NCBI RefSeq assembly: GCF_000213175.1
Contig: NW_009799179.1
Span: 631,713 to 695,712 of the forward strand
Direction: 5' to 3'
Origin: Neurospora tetrasperma FGSC 2508
Taxonomy: Eukaryota > Ascomycota > Sordariomycetes > Sordariales > Sordariaceae
DNA length: 64,000 nucleotides
The position numbers and the translations under genes were made by a program. A model generated the notes under the pieces. That model saw nothing but the letters and a program-made list of their open reading frames with translations. It was not told where the DNA came from and made no database searches. The number at the start of each line of letters is the position of its first letter. The first letter of the stretch is position 1. Of this stretch, positions 12,601 through 25,800 are shown piece by piece.

Positions 12601-14927
12601 AGTAAACACTAACGACTACTTTCTTGCCCGTTTTCTTTTTTGCTTAGGTACTCACTTGTCTCAAGGTCTTCCTCGATATCATTCTTTTCAATGAAACTAA
12701 CGATAGTGATTAACCTTAAATCCTATCATACATTTAAATTTAAAGAAATCTGAAGTGTCTCTGACAGCTACTATGTAATCTAGACGACTCGGTCAGGACT
12801 TCCAGGGGGAAAGCCAAATAGGTCAGATAATATCTAATTCAAGAACCAAGAAGACCAAGAGGACCAGATCCATAACTCAATAAAAAGGAAGAGAGGACCA
12901 GATCAATCTCGCAGTTACCTACCTATATGTGCTCATATGAAACTAAAGGATCCCCTCTAGACCCGAAACCCATCGACATCCTGGAATATGAAAGACCGGA
13001 CGGCATGGCGGCCGCCGAGCAGCGAGGTCCTACCTATCGCCACAGCGGAGGGAACTGAGCTTGATCCAGTAAGCAACGACTCAATCTTAAGGTCTAATAG
13101 GCGCTATTTTGAAGAGTGCTATGTATCGAGTGCGGCTGTGGCTTTATACTAGCATAGCTGTGTGTGCCATCTCACTCGAGAGGACTCGCTTGAGACTGGG
13201 CGCTAGATGCTCTGCTTAAGTGCTAGTGAAGAGTCTTATGCTTGTGTACTTGCTGCTGGGACTAAACCTGGTGATCTGTAGGCAGTAGTAGTGATGGTAA
13301 TTTGGTTCAAGCAGTAGGATGATACTAGCCTGCTCTATTCTTTCTATCATTTGTCGGCCCTCTCGAGCGTCACTAGCCAGCTATTCAGCTCAGTCTGATG
13401 TACTGGGAGTGGTACTCCAGGGCTTCAGCCATGATTTCAGGCCTTTCCTGCTCAAGTGATCGAGTACCTACCATCCACCGTGTAGAAGATATAGATGGAG
13501 ACTCAAGTACTTATGTTGAGTTGCCACTCCTCTAATGCAATCTAACTCTCTCATATGTGTAAACTGCAAATGAAAACGTGGTTGTCTCGTGGTACGGTAT
13601 CGAATTGGTAGAGCACGTGTATTTCCTCTCGCCTACATGACTAGCTGTTTGTGGAGTGAAGTACGTCCCTTGCTTGATCTCTTCCTATTGGACTAAGACG
13701 ACGAAAAGGTTGCTGATTCTGGTAGGAGAAGGAACGGGGAAGAAAGGAAGCCAGCAAGGCAGCCTAGATATCCAGGACGGGAGTGCCAGTGAATGGAAAC
13801 ACAGTAAATGGGCGCCAAGAGCACGGCCGGCCAACACTTTCTCCCTCTGTTTTAAGGAAGGAAGAGTCCTTTCAGCTTGTTTCAGCTTATTCGACGACGC
13901 TAGTGTGTAAAGCTAGCTAACTGACTAGCTACATAACCGGCTACTTCTGGGTAGGCAGTTTTGTGATTGGGCAAGAGTTAGTACCTAGCTTTTGAAAAAA
14001 TCCTCGATTTTCCCCTCTCACGCTGAAGAGGGAGGGCCTAGATGAAGAATGAGTGGTAGTAGACAGTTGATGAGTGTTGATGCAGTACTTTAGTGACTCG
14101 TGGTCTCTTTATAGTTTTGGGTGCTGAACAGGAGGGCATGCATGTCAGGTAAGTATTCTGGATAGGTACCTACTCAGCCGTATCCATCCACCAGCTTTCT
14201 AACTTAGAAGGCGCACACTCCGCAACCGTAAACGCGGTAGGCCCAACTTCGAACTACTAGCTCTACGAGCATTTATCCGGTGGTTTGTCAAGTGTAAAAC
14301 AGTAGGGTATATAAAATTCGATCACCGTTCCCAAAGAGTTGGGTCGGTGTTACTTATACAGATACACACAAAAACGCATTCGCTGTCAAGTCAACCTCCC
14401 GTTCGTACCGCCCACCACCCCCCGTTCTTTACTCCCATTGCAAAGTCTTGTCCTCAGCAATGTCCCTTTGAGAAGCCACTGTGGTGTAAAACTCATCTTA
14501 CTCCGTTAGAAAAGAAAAAAAATATCGAAAAAAAAAGGAAGAGAACAAGACAAAAACGCAATGCAAAACAGACTTTAAGAAGCCGTTATGTGGTGATGAA
14601 GCTGCCAGTTCATCTGCATCTCTTTGGTAGAACCACCACAGTCCGTTTCCTCCTCTTTATTGATGCGTGAAAAACCAATCCTCCAGAAAAAAATCAAAGC
14701 CTGCACGAAAAGCCATCAAACAAGAAGGTTATGGAAAAAAAAGCGTAGCCGTCCAAGCGCCCGATTTATCCCCTCCATAGCCGAATAAAAAAATGTACCG
14801 CCATTGTATCCAAATTCCGCTTCGTTCGCTAGTATTGATCCGTAAAAGAGCACATATGGGAAGAAAAGGCGTAAATGAAAGCAGACACGAGGTAAAAACT
14901 GAACACAGTTCGAAGTGGTCGTTTTTC
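6605..14927. other. Long region without a convincing gene
   Basis: About 8.3 kb. Open frames reach about 176 codons, but they overlap one another on both strands, lack known motifs and often lack an ATG. The left end should hold the promoter of the copper transporter, and the right end the 3' UTR of the C2H2 gene at 14928. Short patches of interest are a 7-bp repeat near 12551-12575 and an A-rich stretch at 14510-14570. Non-coding transcripts or small spliced genes cannot be excluded by eye. Confidence 0.5.
12551..12576. repeat. Short tandem repeat, AAGTGGT unit
   Basis: About three and a half copies of a 7-bp AAGTGGT unit, preceded by related AAGTGGAAGCGGC words from 12538. It lies in non-coding DNA between the copper transporter and the C2H2 gene. 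Confidence 0.75.
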
Positions 14928-16640
14928 TCACGAAGCCAATCGCGCCACTGCTCCGTCACCACTCGCATTTTCGTCGATGCGTTCCATGGGCGAAGTCCTG
15001 GAGCCTACCGAGTAATCACCCGGTGGCCGTGTGTTATTGTCCCCCGCCGTTCCCGGCTTGGTGTTGTTTCCGTTGACCTGATCGTTCTTTCCGCAACCCT
15101 TGACTAGTCTGTGACGCTGGACGTGACGCAAAGGGAACGTTAGCATTTCGCTCGTCGTTAATCGCAGGGGAATTAGGCAGCCTACCTTCAGCGCATCCTT
15201 CCTCGAGAAAGACTTCTCACAGTTGCCACAAGGATATGGCTTCGTAGCCAAATGTATCCTCTTGTGGCGCTTCAAGTCATGATTCCTGTTGAAGCCCTGC
15301 GTGCACTGATCACACTTGTATGGTCGGTCCCCTTGACGAGGTCCCAATTGGTCGTGGCCAGCTCCATACCGATGGTACTGAGGCATCGGATGGTGGGTGC
15401 CATAATGCATGCCTGACATACCCACCATGGCCAACGGTGTGCCGGGCTGGTGCATGTTGCTCAGCACGGGACCGTGTCCATGCCCGTTAAGCGAGTAGTG
15501 ATGCTGAGACTGGAGAGAATATTGCTGAGGTCTGCTGCCCGTCACGTACTGTAGCCCGGATCCGCTGCTGCCGCTGCTCGATATCGATCCCAATGCGCGT
15601 GGCGCATTTCCTTGCGATGTTGAAGGTGAGTAACTTGTCGGGGATAACTGCGATGTTGGTACCCCTTGAAAACCAGGATATGAGCCCTGTTGTGGTGTCG
15701 ATGGTGATGGGTAGTAACTACTTTGGGTCGAGCTTTGTGATTGTTGGGTCGCAGATGGGTAGTAGCTGTTCTGGGATGAAGATGTCCTGAAGTTGCCAAA
15801 GTCATGTAGGGAGGGCAACGAAGAGCCGTGTCCCGCCGTTGGCGGTTGCGTTACCGCCGGGTTCTGTGAGCTCAGCATTGGGTGGGTAGGACCTGACGCT
15901 TGTGAAGGGTGCGATGATCCCAGAGGTCCTCCCGATGATCCTACTGATGTCGGAAACGAATGCTGTTCCTGGTAAGACGATGAGACCGGTACGGTTTCCG
16001 CGTTGGTTGACGTAGAGGTGGTACGGCCCCCTGAATAGTTCGTCACAGATGACGGAACTGAGCCAAAGGTGGCTTGTGGTCGGTGAGTATAAGAGGTCTG
16101 ATTGAGCGATCCCGACCCAGGGTTGGAATCTGGACTCAAGTATGTGTACGCGGATGGCGCTGAGCTTCCCGGTGTTGGCCACGATCCTGTGAGTTGACTT
16201 GAATAGTAAATGGATGACCCGGGCTGCTGAGAGGATTGCGACCCGCTGTTGTTAATGCCCGATGATAGATTGAGGCCTTCAGTTGCTATTTCTGATCCTG
16301 AGGTGGTTGTCAGATTACATTTGTTCGTGGTGGAGGTTGTGCTGGTTGTAGTCTGACTAATGGTGGAGGGCTGAGGAATGGAATGGGTAAGAGGGGGGGG
16401 ATAAGGGGAGGGCGAAGTGAGACCTGCTGCCTTGAGAGCAGTGGTAGTCCACCGCTGCCGGTTGTGATCCTCAAAAGCACTGTCACTCGGGCTGTTCAGA
16501 ACGGGAAAAGCACGATGAGGGTTTCGCGTACTTGGTATATCTAGAGCAGGGAGAGTAAAAGGTGGTAGACTCGTGGTCACCTTTCTCGATCTGGAGGAGA
16601 AACTCTCAGGATGTGCTAGGGTCGCCTGATGATCGGTCAT
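14928..16640 (-). CDS. flbC: C2H2 zinc-finger transcription factor, FlbC-type conidiation regulator
   Basis: Exons 16640-15186 and 15116-14928 give 547 residues. Residues 1 to about 440 are a disordered Ser/Thr/Gln/Pro-rich region with no recognised fold. At the C-terminal side lie two adjacent fingers. Finger 1 starts at about residue 443 (YKCDQC...HDLKRHKRIH, C-x2-C-x12-H-x3-H). Finger 2 is YPCGNCEKSFSRKDALKRH followed by RLVKGC, ending in Cys rather than His. This pair resembles Aspergillus FlbC, which acts upstream of brlA in conidiation; the ortholog call is from memory of that pattern. A 69-bp intron splits finger 2 between DALK and RHR. The tail is acidic and Gly/Asn-rich. The frame is open upstream to 16793 but starts with TTG there, so the ATG at 16640 is chosen. 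The leader carries a 27-codon uORF. Confidence 0.82.
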   Translation of the reverse strand: MTDHQATLAHPESFSSRSRKVTTSLPPFTLPALDIPSTRNPHRAFPVLNSPSDSAFEDHNRQRWTTTALKAAGLTSPSPYPPPLTHSIPQPSTISQTTTSTTSTTNKCNLTTTSGSEIATEGLNLSSGINNSGSQSSQQPGSSIYYSSQLTGSWPTPGSSAPSAYTYLSPDSNPGSGSLNQTSYTHRPQATFGSVPSSVTNYSGGRTTSTSTNAETVPVSSSYQEQHSFPTSVGSSGGPLGSSHPSQASGPTHPMLSSQNPAVTQPPTAGHGSSLPSLHDFGNFRTSSSQNSYYPSATQQSQSSTQSSYYPSPSTPQQGSYPGFQGVPTSQLSPTSYSPSTSQGNAPRALGSISSSGSSGSGLQYVTGSRPQQYSLQSQHHYSLNGHGHGPVLSNMHQPGTPLAMVGMSGMHYGTHHPMPQYHRYGAGHDQLGPRQGDRPYKCDQCTQGFNRNHDLKRHKRIHLATKPYPCGNCEKSFSRKDALKVGCLIPLRLTTSEMLTFPLRHVQRHRLVKGCGKNDQVNGNNTKPGTAGDNNTRPPGDYSVGSRTSPMERIDENASGDGAVARLAS

Positions 16641-16744
16641 GATACCCACACGCGCGCTTCGGTTCGTCTTGATTTGCGGGAGTTGATTGTTCTCGTCGTA
16701 TGGAAACAGAAAGTTCGTTGTTGTTGTTGGTCGTATGCTTCTTG

Positions 16745-16828
16745 CTAGTAGACAGACCAAGTTATAGCAATCCTTGAAGCTTTGATGTGACAATGGTATC
16801 TATCGGATGGCGTCAGGTTGAGACACAT
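16745..16828 (-). other. uORF in the putative leader of the C2H2 gene
   Basis: An ATG at 16828 opens a 27-codon frame ending in TAG at 16745, about 104 bp before the main start at 16640 and out of frame with it. It is the only upstream ATG on this strand between 16640 and about 17106. It is a real uORF only if transcription starts above 16828, which is not shown. Confidence 0.4.
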
Positions 16829-19800
16829 CCAAAGGCTTGTCGTCGGAGGGAAGAATTCCTTTCGTAATCTCTGCTTCTGCCTTTCAATGGAAGTGGAGTT
16901 CTTCTCTGGGGATTGTAGGAAGCCTGGTCTGCGAAGAAGATGTCGGCCAGGTGAAGACGCCTCCAGGCTTGGGTTGTCGACAACGCTGAGTCTGTGGCGG
17001 ATGGAGAGGTAATGGCTTCAGCCAAGAAAACGAAGGTTGCCCAGAGCCCAAATTTAAGCTTACTTGGACGTAGAAGAGCTTCAAAGTCACTCTTTGATTA
17101 GTTTCATGTAGCAGATGTGGAGTGTCGATCTGTCGATGGCGTCCGCCGGAACTATATGTGCGCTCGTCCCAAAGGTGTGTACACACACGCGTGCACTAGC
17201 ACCCACACACACACGCATGTACCCCCGTAGGGAGGCTCGGAATCCAAATAAGGACCCTGTCTAAGTCTAGCCAAGGGTATGTAGGTGTGGCAGGATCAAG
17301 CAACAGCCGCGGGCGTTTCTTGCCCCTTGCCCGAGAACAGATGTGTTTCTTTTTTGAATGAACGACTGCCGGACGGTCAGTAGTACCTGGGAGTCCGGCT
17401 GGAAGCTCGTCCCTGGCTGGCGCTTTGTATTGTGCTTGGCGGCTCCTTTGCTTCTGGGTTATGGTCGAATTTGGCTACCCCAGTGCGGGATGGCTGAAAG
17501 AGCGCGGGTTGTGAGAGTTCAATCCTTGTTCAACCTTCGATCCCCGAGGTTGGTGTGAAAGAGTGTAGAACGCGCCCACCATTGGACTTTCTTCTCGGCC
17601 TTCTTCAGAAGATCTCAATGTCACTGCGTGACCTGTTGTGTATGCCGCTGTTGTTGTATTGTTTTGTGACTGTGGAGTTATTGGCTTTCAGAGTCGCTAG
17701 TGAGATTCGTCGCAGACTGACAAACAAAGCTTGATAAGGGGACAAAATGCTGGCAGCTGAAAATACGGAGACTTGACAACTTCGAAAGTAGCTACAACGC
17801 TAATAGCGCCCTTCCCATGTGTTGAGGTACAATGTGCGGTTGGTAGTCCACCTCAGCACGAAGGCAGGCGCCACGGCAGACTGAAAAGGCTTCTTAACGC
17901 CGTTTCTTTGGGGGAAGCGGAGGGAATAACGGCAGCAGTAACCGTAACAGAAACTCTCAGCGTTTTGAAAAAAAGAGGCTAACGCTGATGACAAGAAAGG
18001 GCAGATGTTTTGTTATTGATATTCTGGCTGAATCGAGTTGATGATGGCCTCTCCTGCGACTCCAGAGATCTGAGGAGCAAAGACAGTCAGTCGGGATGTG
18101 GAACCAGGCTGGACTGTTTTCTGGTACGGAGTACCTACAGGGTGGAGGGCCCCTGGATACGGAAAGGTGGGAGTGGCGTTCAGGTCAAGCAAGCGCGTAC
18201 TGCGTAAATCTGACCCGGTACATGGGATCGTGACCTCCTCCTCATCCTTTACACCGGGGGTGCAGTGCCAAACTCAGCTTTGGCGCGAATCCAAGTGCAG
18301 TGACGAAGCCCAGATCCGGCATACACTTCCTTTTTGTAAACTCTTATGACGAGACCGAGCTCAAGATTTCGGGCTATCGAGTTGTCCGCTCCCTTGGGGA
18401 AAAAAAGGAAAGTGATAGGTGTAGTATGAGCTTCGCAAGGGGGTTCGTCGTCGTGTAGGCGAAAGTGCGTCACAGGTCGTCGTCTTCTCACCAGTTCTGA
18501 GCTCTCAACATATGAAGTAGTGCTCGAGGTGAACCCCAGGAAATACAAGAGACTATAGCCAACTGGTTATCCTGAAGTTGAAAGACAAGCGACGAGGACC
18601 GAGGGAGGCCAGAACCCTGGTGCTTGGTCCACCTCCCACACTGGGAGTCAACACCACCCGGCCATGCACCAGGGCGCCGGGATGTATCCCCATACCCCCA
18701 AACCTGGGAAGCTCTAAAGAGGAACAAGGGTAGTATGGATTTCTTGTCGGTTCACGCCCATGTCTCGCCCTACATTAGTATGTATGTTGTATGGAGAATT
18801 TGGTGCACATTGCTTTGTGCCTGGAACAAATGTGTGGGCCGTTTCGCCCTCTCCTCTTCGATGCATCAGGGCTGAAATCCGGTTGACAAACCCGACAAGG
18901 TGCTAATCAACGGCCATCAGTCCAATAACCGCCATGGTGGTGCTAGGGAAAGCCACGCCAGAAACCGTTCAGCCCGGACTCTCCGTTTCTGCAAAGCTAC
19001 AGTGTGCAGTCCCTGCCATACGGAGTACTGCCACAGACTCTGAAGCGTTCTCCAACAGATGTCAGCGAAGCATGATGTGCAGCAGGGTTAGATGTCAGTC
19101 CGTTATTGCTCAGCGCTGACATGTCTTCGCCAACATATGTGTACGATCAGCAGACGAATAAGACCTGATAGCCCCCGTGTTGACAGCGAGTAGTGACAAG
19201 AAGGAACTGCATCCGGCTCCAGCTAGTGGACACTGCGAACCAGCGGACCAGGCCCAACCGGACCCGAGCATACCAGGACAGATTCCGCTTTACTGCTAGA
19301 CTACTGCGAGCGGAGCTTATAGTCGCGGTCCCAGAACGTGTAAAGAACTCGAGGCATGCTCCAGGTGTTGACATTCGACACGGGAGGTCCACAGAACGTT
19401 CCGTTTGGGCGGTTTACCATCCTGGAAGATGTACCCCTGCCAATCTAAACCCCAGCGCCTTGGACTGGAAACACTTTGCTTGATTTGGATCAAATTGCTT
19501 CCAGTAACGTGGAAGGCAGCTTTACATGCTTCCCATAACTCATCTTGGATCAATTGTAAAGCACCAGCGCTTGTGACACTGATCTATCCGGCACTACAGG
19601 CTTTGTCCACATTGTACGCTCCTGCCTGGCAGACGAAATGCTCAGTGAACAAGTCTGGTCCAGAGCCTGGGCAGAAGCTCATTTCAGCTTCTTCCCCAAG
19701 TTGTGTATGGCTTGAATCGCGTGGTCACCGTTGGACTTTGACCCAAGTCCAGGCTCCCCACGAGGCAAGTACTCAGTGGGAGACGCGCCATAAAGGCCAA

Positions 19801-22800
19801 GAGCCAAGGGGCTGATCTCAACGTAGGGCAAATACAGCAATGCCACTGAGTGGGCAGCTATTGCACGCCTACAGGCATGGATGGCGCTTCGTTGCGCCTC
19901 CCGTCCGCTTCTCGAATCAGGCGCTCGGGGTATGAAAATGGAGGTGTGATTCCGTCAGATTCACACTCTCTGCAGTGCTCACGCTTCATCAAGGTCACCG
20001 CCCGGTCGAATGAAAGGGTCGATTCCTCTTTTTGCACTGAAGGCAACGACGGACGATGAAGATCACGTCAGGTCATAGAAGCGACTGAGCAATAATCAAA
20101 CGCAATGCCGAATGGTAATATGGGTAGGTTGGGGTATCTTGGTAAACAGTGCGCGTAGAAGTCTAGAGTGACTAGAACACAAGATACGGTAGTCCCCCAT
20201 TCTCTCTGCAATAATGTCTGACACGGACAAGGAGACGGGACGAACGATAACATGGCTACCTGATTGAGAACGTACCAATGCTAGGGCAGGCGACCGACCT
20301 CATCTCGCAAAGGTGCATAGAAAGTATTCAGCTGAAGTGCGGGTTTGAGATTACAGGACACGTTCAGGGAGCAGAGAACTGGGTGACAAGGCCAGACAGT
20401 TGCCATTTTGACGGCTCGGAATCGCATCAAGGAGCACGCTTAAAAGCCTGTTTTGCTCTAGCCTCTTCCATCGCATCCGGTTGACGGGTGCGTTTGGTGC
20501 CACTAGTTTTTCTGCACGCTGCATGGGACTAGTTCCAAGGGAGGAGGGGTGGGTGATATCTTGAGCCAAGAGGAAGAAGCATCCCCGACTTGAGTCCATT
20601 GAAACGCAGAAAAAGCAAGAATTGCGTAGCCTTCTCGGCACCGACCCTTCTTGTCTTAGGGCACCTGCGCAAAATAGGGGAGATGATATGGTATTTTGCA
20701 ATTTCCCTGCGACCGGACTGACAGACTCATCGTATCGTCCATCTCAGTATTGAGGAAAATTATGGAAAGGCTGAGTTAGGTCAGGTAATGAAGGCGATCG
20801 TTGACAAAAAGTGCCTGCGGGCTTGCTTCCACAATGCAGGGGCCATACAGAGTCCAGGGACGGACAAGCAGCCCCAAATGTCGGTGGATGTTACTCAAGC
20901 TTTGATAACCATCCCCCGCAGAATCATCGATTGCCATCCCAAAGGGCCCAGTAAGATGAAATGGGTGTGTGTGTACGGAGCACAGGGTACCCCGTATGGC
21001 ATGTTCCGTTCCAGGTTCCGTAACCTGTCTCCACAGAGCGCGGAATGACAAAAGAAAAGTTCTTTTTTTGTGCGAAATACGCTCTCTGACGAAATGGTCG
21101 CACCTGACAGATGGCCGGATCGGTGAAAGAATGGGTTGAGAGGAGGAAGAACAGAGTATCATTGGGCGTTATCCTTTCAGAATGGGGGAATTTTTGACGA
21201 GAAGGGAGACTCATGGCCAGTCATCGCCCGTGATCCTTTCAGATGTTTGTATGATATTGGCCGGTGGGGGTGGTCCTCTCCAGCAACGAAGCGTGCGAGT
21301 GTGTCAATATTGGGATAATCCCTTTCCCAGCTGTACCGGGTCTGCACAATACCCAAGCCTTCCTTTCTGTTTTGTGTCACGCTTGTACCACAAAAAGCTG
21401 GATTGAAGCTGGGCGTACAAGGTCGAATCATAACCCGACGCTGGTAGCAGGAGAACAGCAAACAAGGTTCCGGCGGGGAACTGTGACATGCGGAGTACCT
21501 GGCACGTTCCAGTGCTGGGGATCAGAATGCCAGGTTACGCAAATGGCTACAATTGTTGCCCTCGATGCAGCCGTCCCTCTACATTATGGTACACAGCACA
21601 TCACTCCGATAGCTGGAACCTCGCGGAAATCGACCCCAGCCCAGGCGGGTATGCTTGCTCTCAGTGTTATTTTTGCCAAGTAACACAAAGTGAGGACGGA
21701 TTGCTGCCTACCGTCTTGCTCAGACATGCTTCATAGAGAGGCGCCCCTGGTGTGATCTCGGAACCCTTGGCGATCCTACACAGTACGTACAAGGACTGCC
21801 CACGATAATAGTCGAGCCAAGCATTTGGCTGTCGATAGACCGTGCCGTGACCCGTGATTGTCACCATCAAGAACAGAGTCAAACGTGAATGCCACCTAGG
21901 GACTGCTGCCGAACAAACAATTGTCGGGAGCGAATGAAAGGGTTGGACCAACTGCAGTAAGGCCCGAATAGGTATGCTCCTTGCGAAGGGAATATTCAAG
22001 TTAGAGAAAGGAGCACTCTGAAGTTTGCAACCCAAGCGGCATGCTGACGGTGGAGACAACATAGGAGATGATGCAATTTGGTTGGGGCTGGGCTGGACTG
22101 GCAGAGTTGGAATGCTGGGTAAGGGACCCGATCTCTCAAGATTTGCCGTCCAAAGATGACATTTCCATGTTGAGGCACCTTCTCTCGGCTGTCGAAGGGT
22201 CTTCGTCTGCCAGTGAAATACTGAATAGGCGCAGTGGCGCTATCATCGTTAAGCCGCATTTCTCGGACAAGGCGTTGAAATGGCACCGTGAGCATCCAAG
22301 GAGGGCCACGACCCATGGGGCTGGCTTGCTGGCTTGCTTGTGGGCGTTCTTGGACAAGGCAAGGTGCAGCAAGCCACGATGCGCCAGCGAGATTATCGAG
22401 CATGTGGTAGCAGGACCATCCCGTCGACGATGGTCACGCCCAAACCCCCAAAAAGCGCTCTCTGGAGTCTCATTTTTTTCCCGACATGACGATGTGCCTC
22501 GTGGGACAGAAAAGAGGCAATTTCCTGATACGACAGGCCGGAGGATACCGAAATTCAGAGTACGGAAAAGGAATGAGAAGTCTCAATAATGGTCTGCAAG
22601 CTTTCGGGATTTGAGTAAGACAGCTATGAAAGTGTGGAATGAGCCGCACTGCCATTGAACGCTGGGTGCAGTGTACATAGCACAAGTATGGTAGGCATGC
22701 CATGTCCAAGGCAAGGGAAGGGATGCAGCTGAGCAAAGCGACTGGAGCAAGCCCGGTGAGTGTTGACGGTGCCGGTTGATGGTGCCGCCACGGAAAGAAT

Positions 22801-25800
22801 ATTCATGGAAGCCTCGACCGGAAGCCTCCCAAGCTGGCGGCAGCAGCACAAGACTTCCCTTGGGCTTTTTTCTGTCCGTTGCTGTCTCGCTGGACGGAGC
22901 GAAAGCGGGCAACCAGCGGGACATGTTGTCTACCAAGGAGAAGGAGAGAAATGATGAGAGGTTCGGAGAGAAAGACGCCTGCACCAAACCGTCGGGTGTT
23001 AGCAGTCAGTGTCACCAGTCCTGGAGGGATTTGGGAGCTGTCAGTTCGAGATGTTGCGTACCATCTCGACCCGTGTGCGACTCTACCAAGTGGTCTAGCA
23101 CTTGTACCTGCACAACGACCTCAAAGACGGTCGGTCATAGGCTGCTCATAAGCTGCTGATTGGAGGAATGGCATTGATTCGCCGAGTGAAGGAGGGGGGC
23201 ATCGCTTTGAATCGCATCCGTCACGTCGGGTTGCGTGTCTTATTGGGAGCCGATACGACGACAATGCCAACAAAGGCAGCGAGAAGTGTCCGACATGCCA
23301 TTGGTGGAGTTGGGATCGGAGCGGTCACCGAAACAGAAGTCGAACTATCGGATGTCCGAAGTGACGTTGAAAGAGAGGAGAAAAGTAGTCGGAGTGTCCA
23401 TCATCAAATCCAAAAAGTGCGGTGGACTGGACGTTGGGTGCTGGTCGGTGGGCGGGTGTCAGGTGTGGTGCGATCGATGCGTGGTGATGAGTGGATCCTG
23501 AAGCCCCAGGAGATGAACTGTACTAACAGTGACACCGACAAAACCCCCCTTATCTGTGCCCTTATTTGATAGGGCGGTACCTGGTCACAAACTGCGGGAT
23601 GGCGACGGGAGGCGCCTTCCCGAACTCGTCCTTCCATCTCCTCCAGATCACCGGCACCTGCCAAAACGCCAAATTGCAGCCCGCAGCGAGTCTGCAAAAA
23701 AGGCCATGGCACTCATGCGCGCCTGCCGTTCAAGCAGAAATCAACGACAAACGGAGGTCATTCAGGAAATTAAAAACTGAAGGTCCACCACTCATGGATG
23801 GCCCATGGCACGGCAGAACCTAGATGATGCCTCAGTCTGCGGGACCTGACCTGGCTGAATCTCACTCACTCCAGTCCGTCAGCCTCTTTCTTCATCGACT
23901 CCATCTTCAGCGCTTTCAGTTCCCTTCTTCCCTTCAACACTCATCCATTCTGGATCTGGCCATCACCGACCCAAAAGGTGACGACCCATGCGTCGATCAA
24001 TCATGACCCAAAGCTTAACCCTAACCGCTTCTTGACCAATCCGCCCTCTTCTCCCTACACACTACCATCACCTCGAAACCGTCGGTGGCTGGTCTCTACG
24101 CGCCTTTGTTCTCAACGGCATGATTGATCCAGTCGGAGACCATACCAATCCAGGACTTGCTCAAAAACGTAGTTCCGACACGGCTCGGACGCTCCGAAAG
24201 GTCTAGAACATCATCTTCAAAGACTCTCAGACTCTCACGACTCTTCAGATGGCCACATTTCGTTCGGTTCGGAAAGTTCCCGATCTACTCCAAATCTCGA
24301 TGGTAATGATGATGGCGCAAGGTGACATAGGCTGAACACATGTCTCATGATAATTCCCTTCGAGAAAACAGAGCCGCTATTTTTACTGAGCAGACCTAGA
24401 CACGATCCTCGTATAGGAATTCATGCTGGTCTATTCGTACGTCGGACGGGACTCTCGGTGGTTCAGAATACACTCGTTTCGCGTTACACGGACTCACTTC
24501 AACTTTACAAATCTGGCTGAAGGTACTTGCCAAACAGCAAAGAAGGGGACTCTATCACTATCGTCGTCATCATTTTAATGCTCACTGGAAACATGGTGCT
24601 CTGAAAATTCTCGCCATAAGTACCTTTACAAGCCCCAACCGGACAGATACTTGCACAAGTCGGAAAGATAACCAAGACTTGTCTCGGGACTCTTTCAATT
24701 TCCACCTTCTTTTTCTTCTTGCTTCCCTGTTCTTCACTCCATTTCTCACTGCTCAATGAGCTCGATGAGATGCATCATCTCCTATTTTCGGAAGAAATTA
24801 GCAAACAAACGCAGTGGGGTTCAGTTTGCTCCGTCTTCAAGTCAAGGATTCGCACCCACTCCATGATCGCATACTGCAACTACGCACATATAACAGAACG
24901 GACAAACTGGGGAAAACAAGGTCACACGGATATTTACCTTATCACCCTTTTTCTCCCCCACGCCACACCCACCATTACCCATGCTTGGGTGAGAGAGATC
25001 TCTCAATTTGGTCTACTGACCGAAAAGGGAGAGGACCATGGTCGCACAAAAAGACAGGGACACACAGAGTCAAGTAAACCTCCCATCCCGGCTCGACATC
25101 CCTGCCAGCTGAAGGTGTGCATTCGCGGACATCGATGAAAACAGACAGTATTTTCGGCAGCCATAAAACGTCTATTATACCGGGGGTGGAAAGTAATATT
25201 GCATATCAATTGCGCTTCCGAACGTCAGATCTCTCACACACATTGGCTATGCACCAACAATAGCCTGCCACGGCTTGGTGTCAAGCTGCAGAGAACCAAC
25301 TTCGTAAAAAAAGAAAAAAAAGAAAAAAAAGAAGAATTGCATTGGTAGCAATGTCACGATAATAACTGATTGTTCATGCGCTAACTCATCACAACGCAAA
25401 AAAGCAACTGGATGTCACAGCGGACACAAGCAAAAGGGCGAAAACGCAAAGGAACAGTCAATGGCAGCAGACTGACAAAATCGGCGGCGGCTGAAGACAC
25501 AAACCCCAGCTCGACGGGTACCTGCGTTTGTCATACTCAACTTTCTTCCTGTCTTCTCCCCTTTTTCGCCCTTTTCGGGGCAGGGGTTTGTGGATTGATA
25601 TTCTCTCACTCTTTGCACTGCAGTCAATGCCGTTGCTTGGATTCCATTCTCGTGGGTAGACAAACGCGGCAGTGAATTGCGTGAGTGACTGACTGGCAAG
25701 TAAAGGGGGGCCGGCATCGTTGTCCACCGGTCGGTCGGTTGAACGGGGTCACCGCCATGTTGAAAACGAGAGGTCAAAACAGTGGCTCGAATAATAGAGG

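Noticed and set aside
16641-16793. N-terminal extension of the C2H2 factor
   Set aside because: Starts with TTG; the first ATG in frame is 16640.
17477-17560. tRNA-like words (GGATGGCTGAAAGAGC and GTTCAATCC)
   Set aside because: The A-box-like and B-box-like words are present, but I could not pair an acceptor stem or anticodon arm.
22068-22589. 173-codon ATG-started open frame, plus strand
   Set aside because: Composition resembles random translation, with no recognised motif and overlapping antisense frames.
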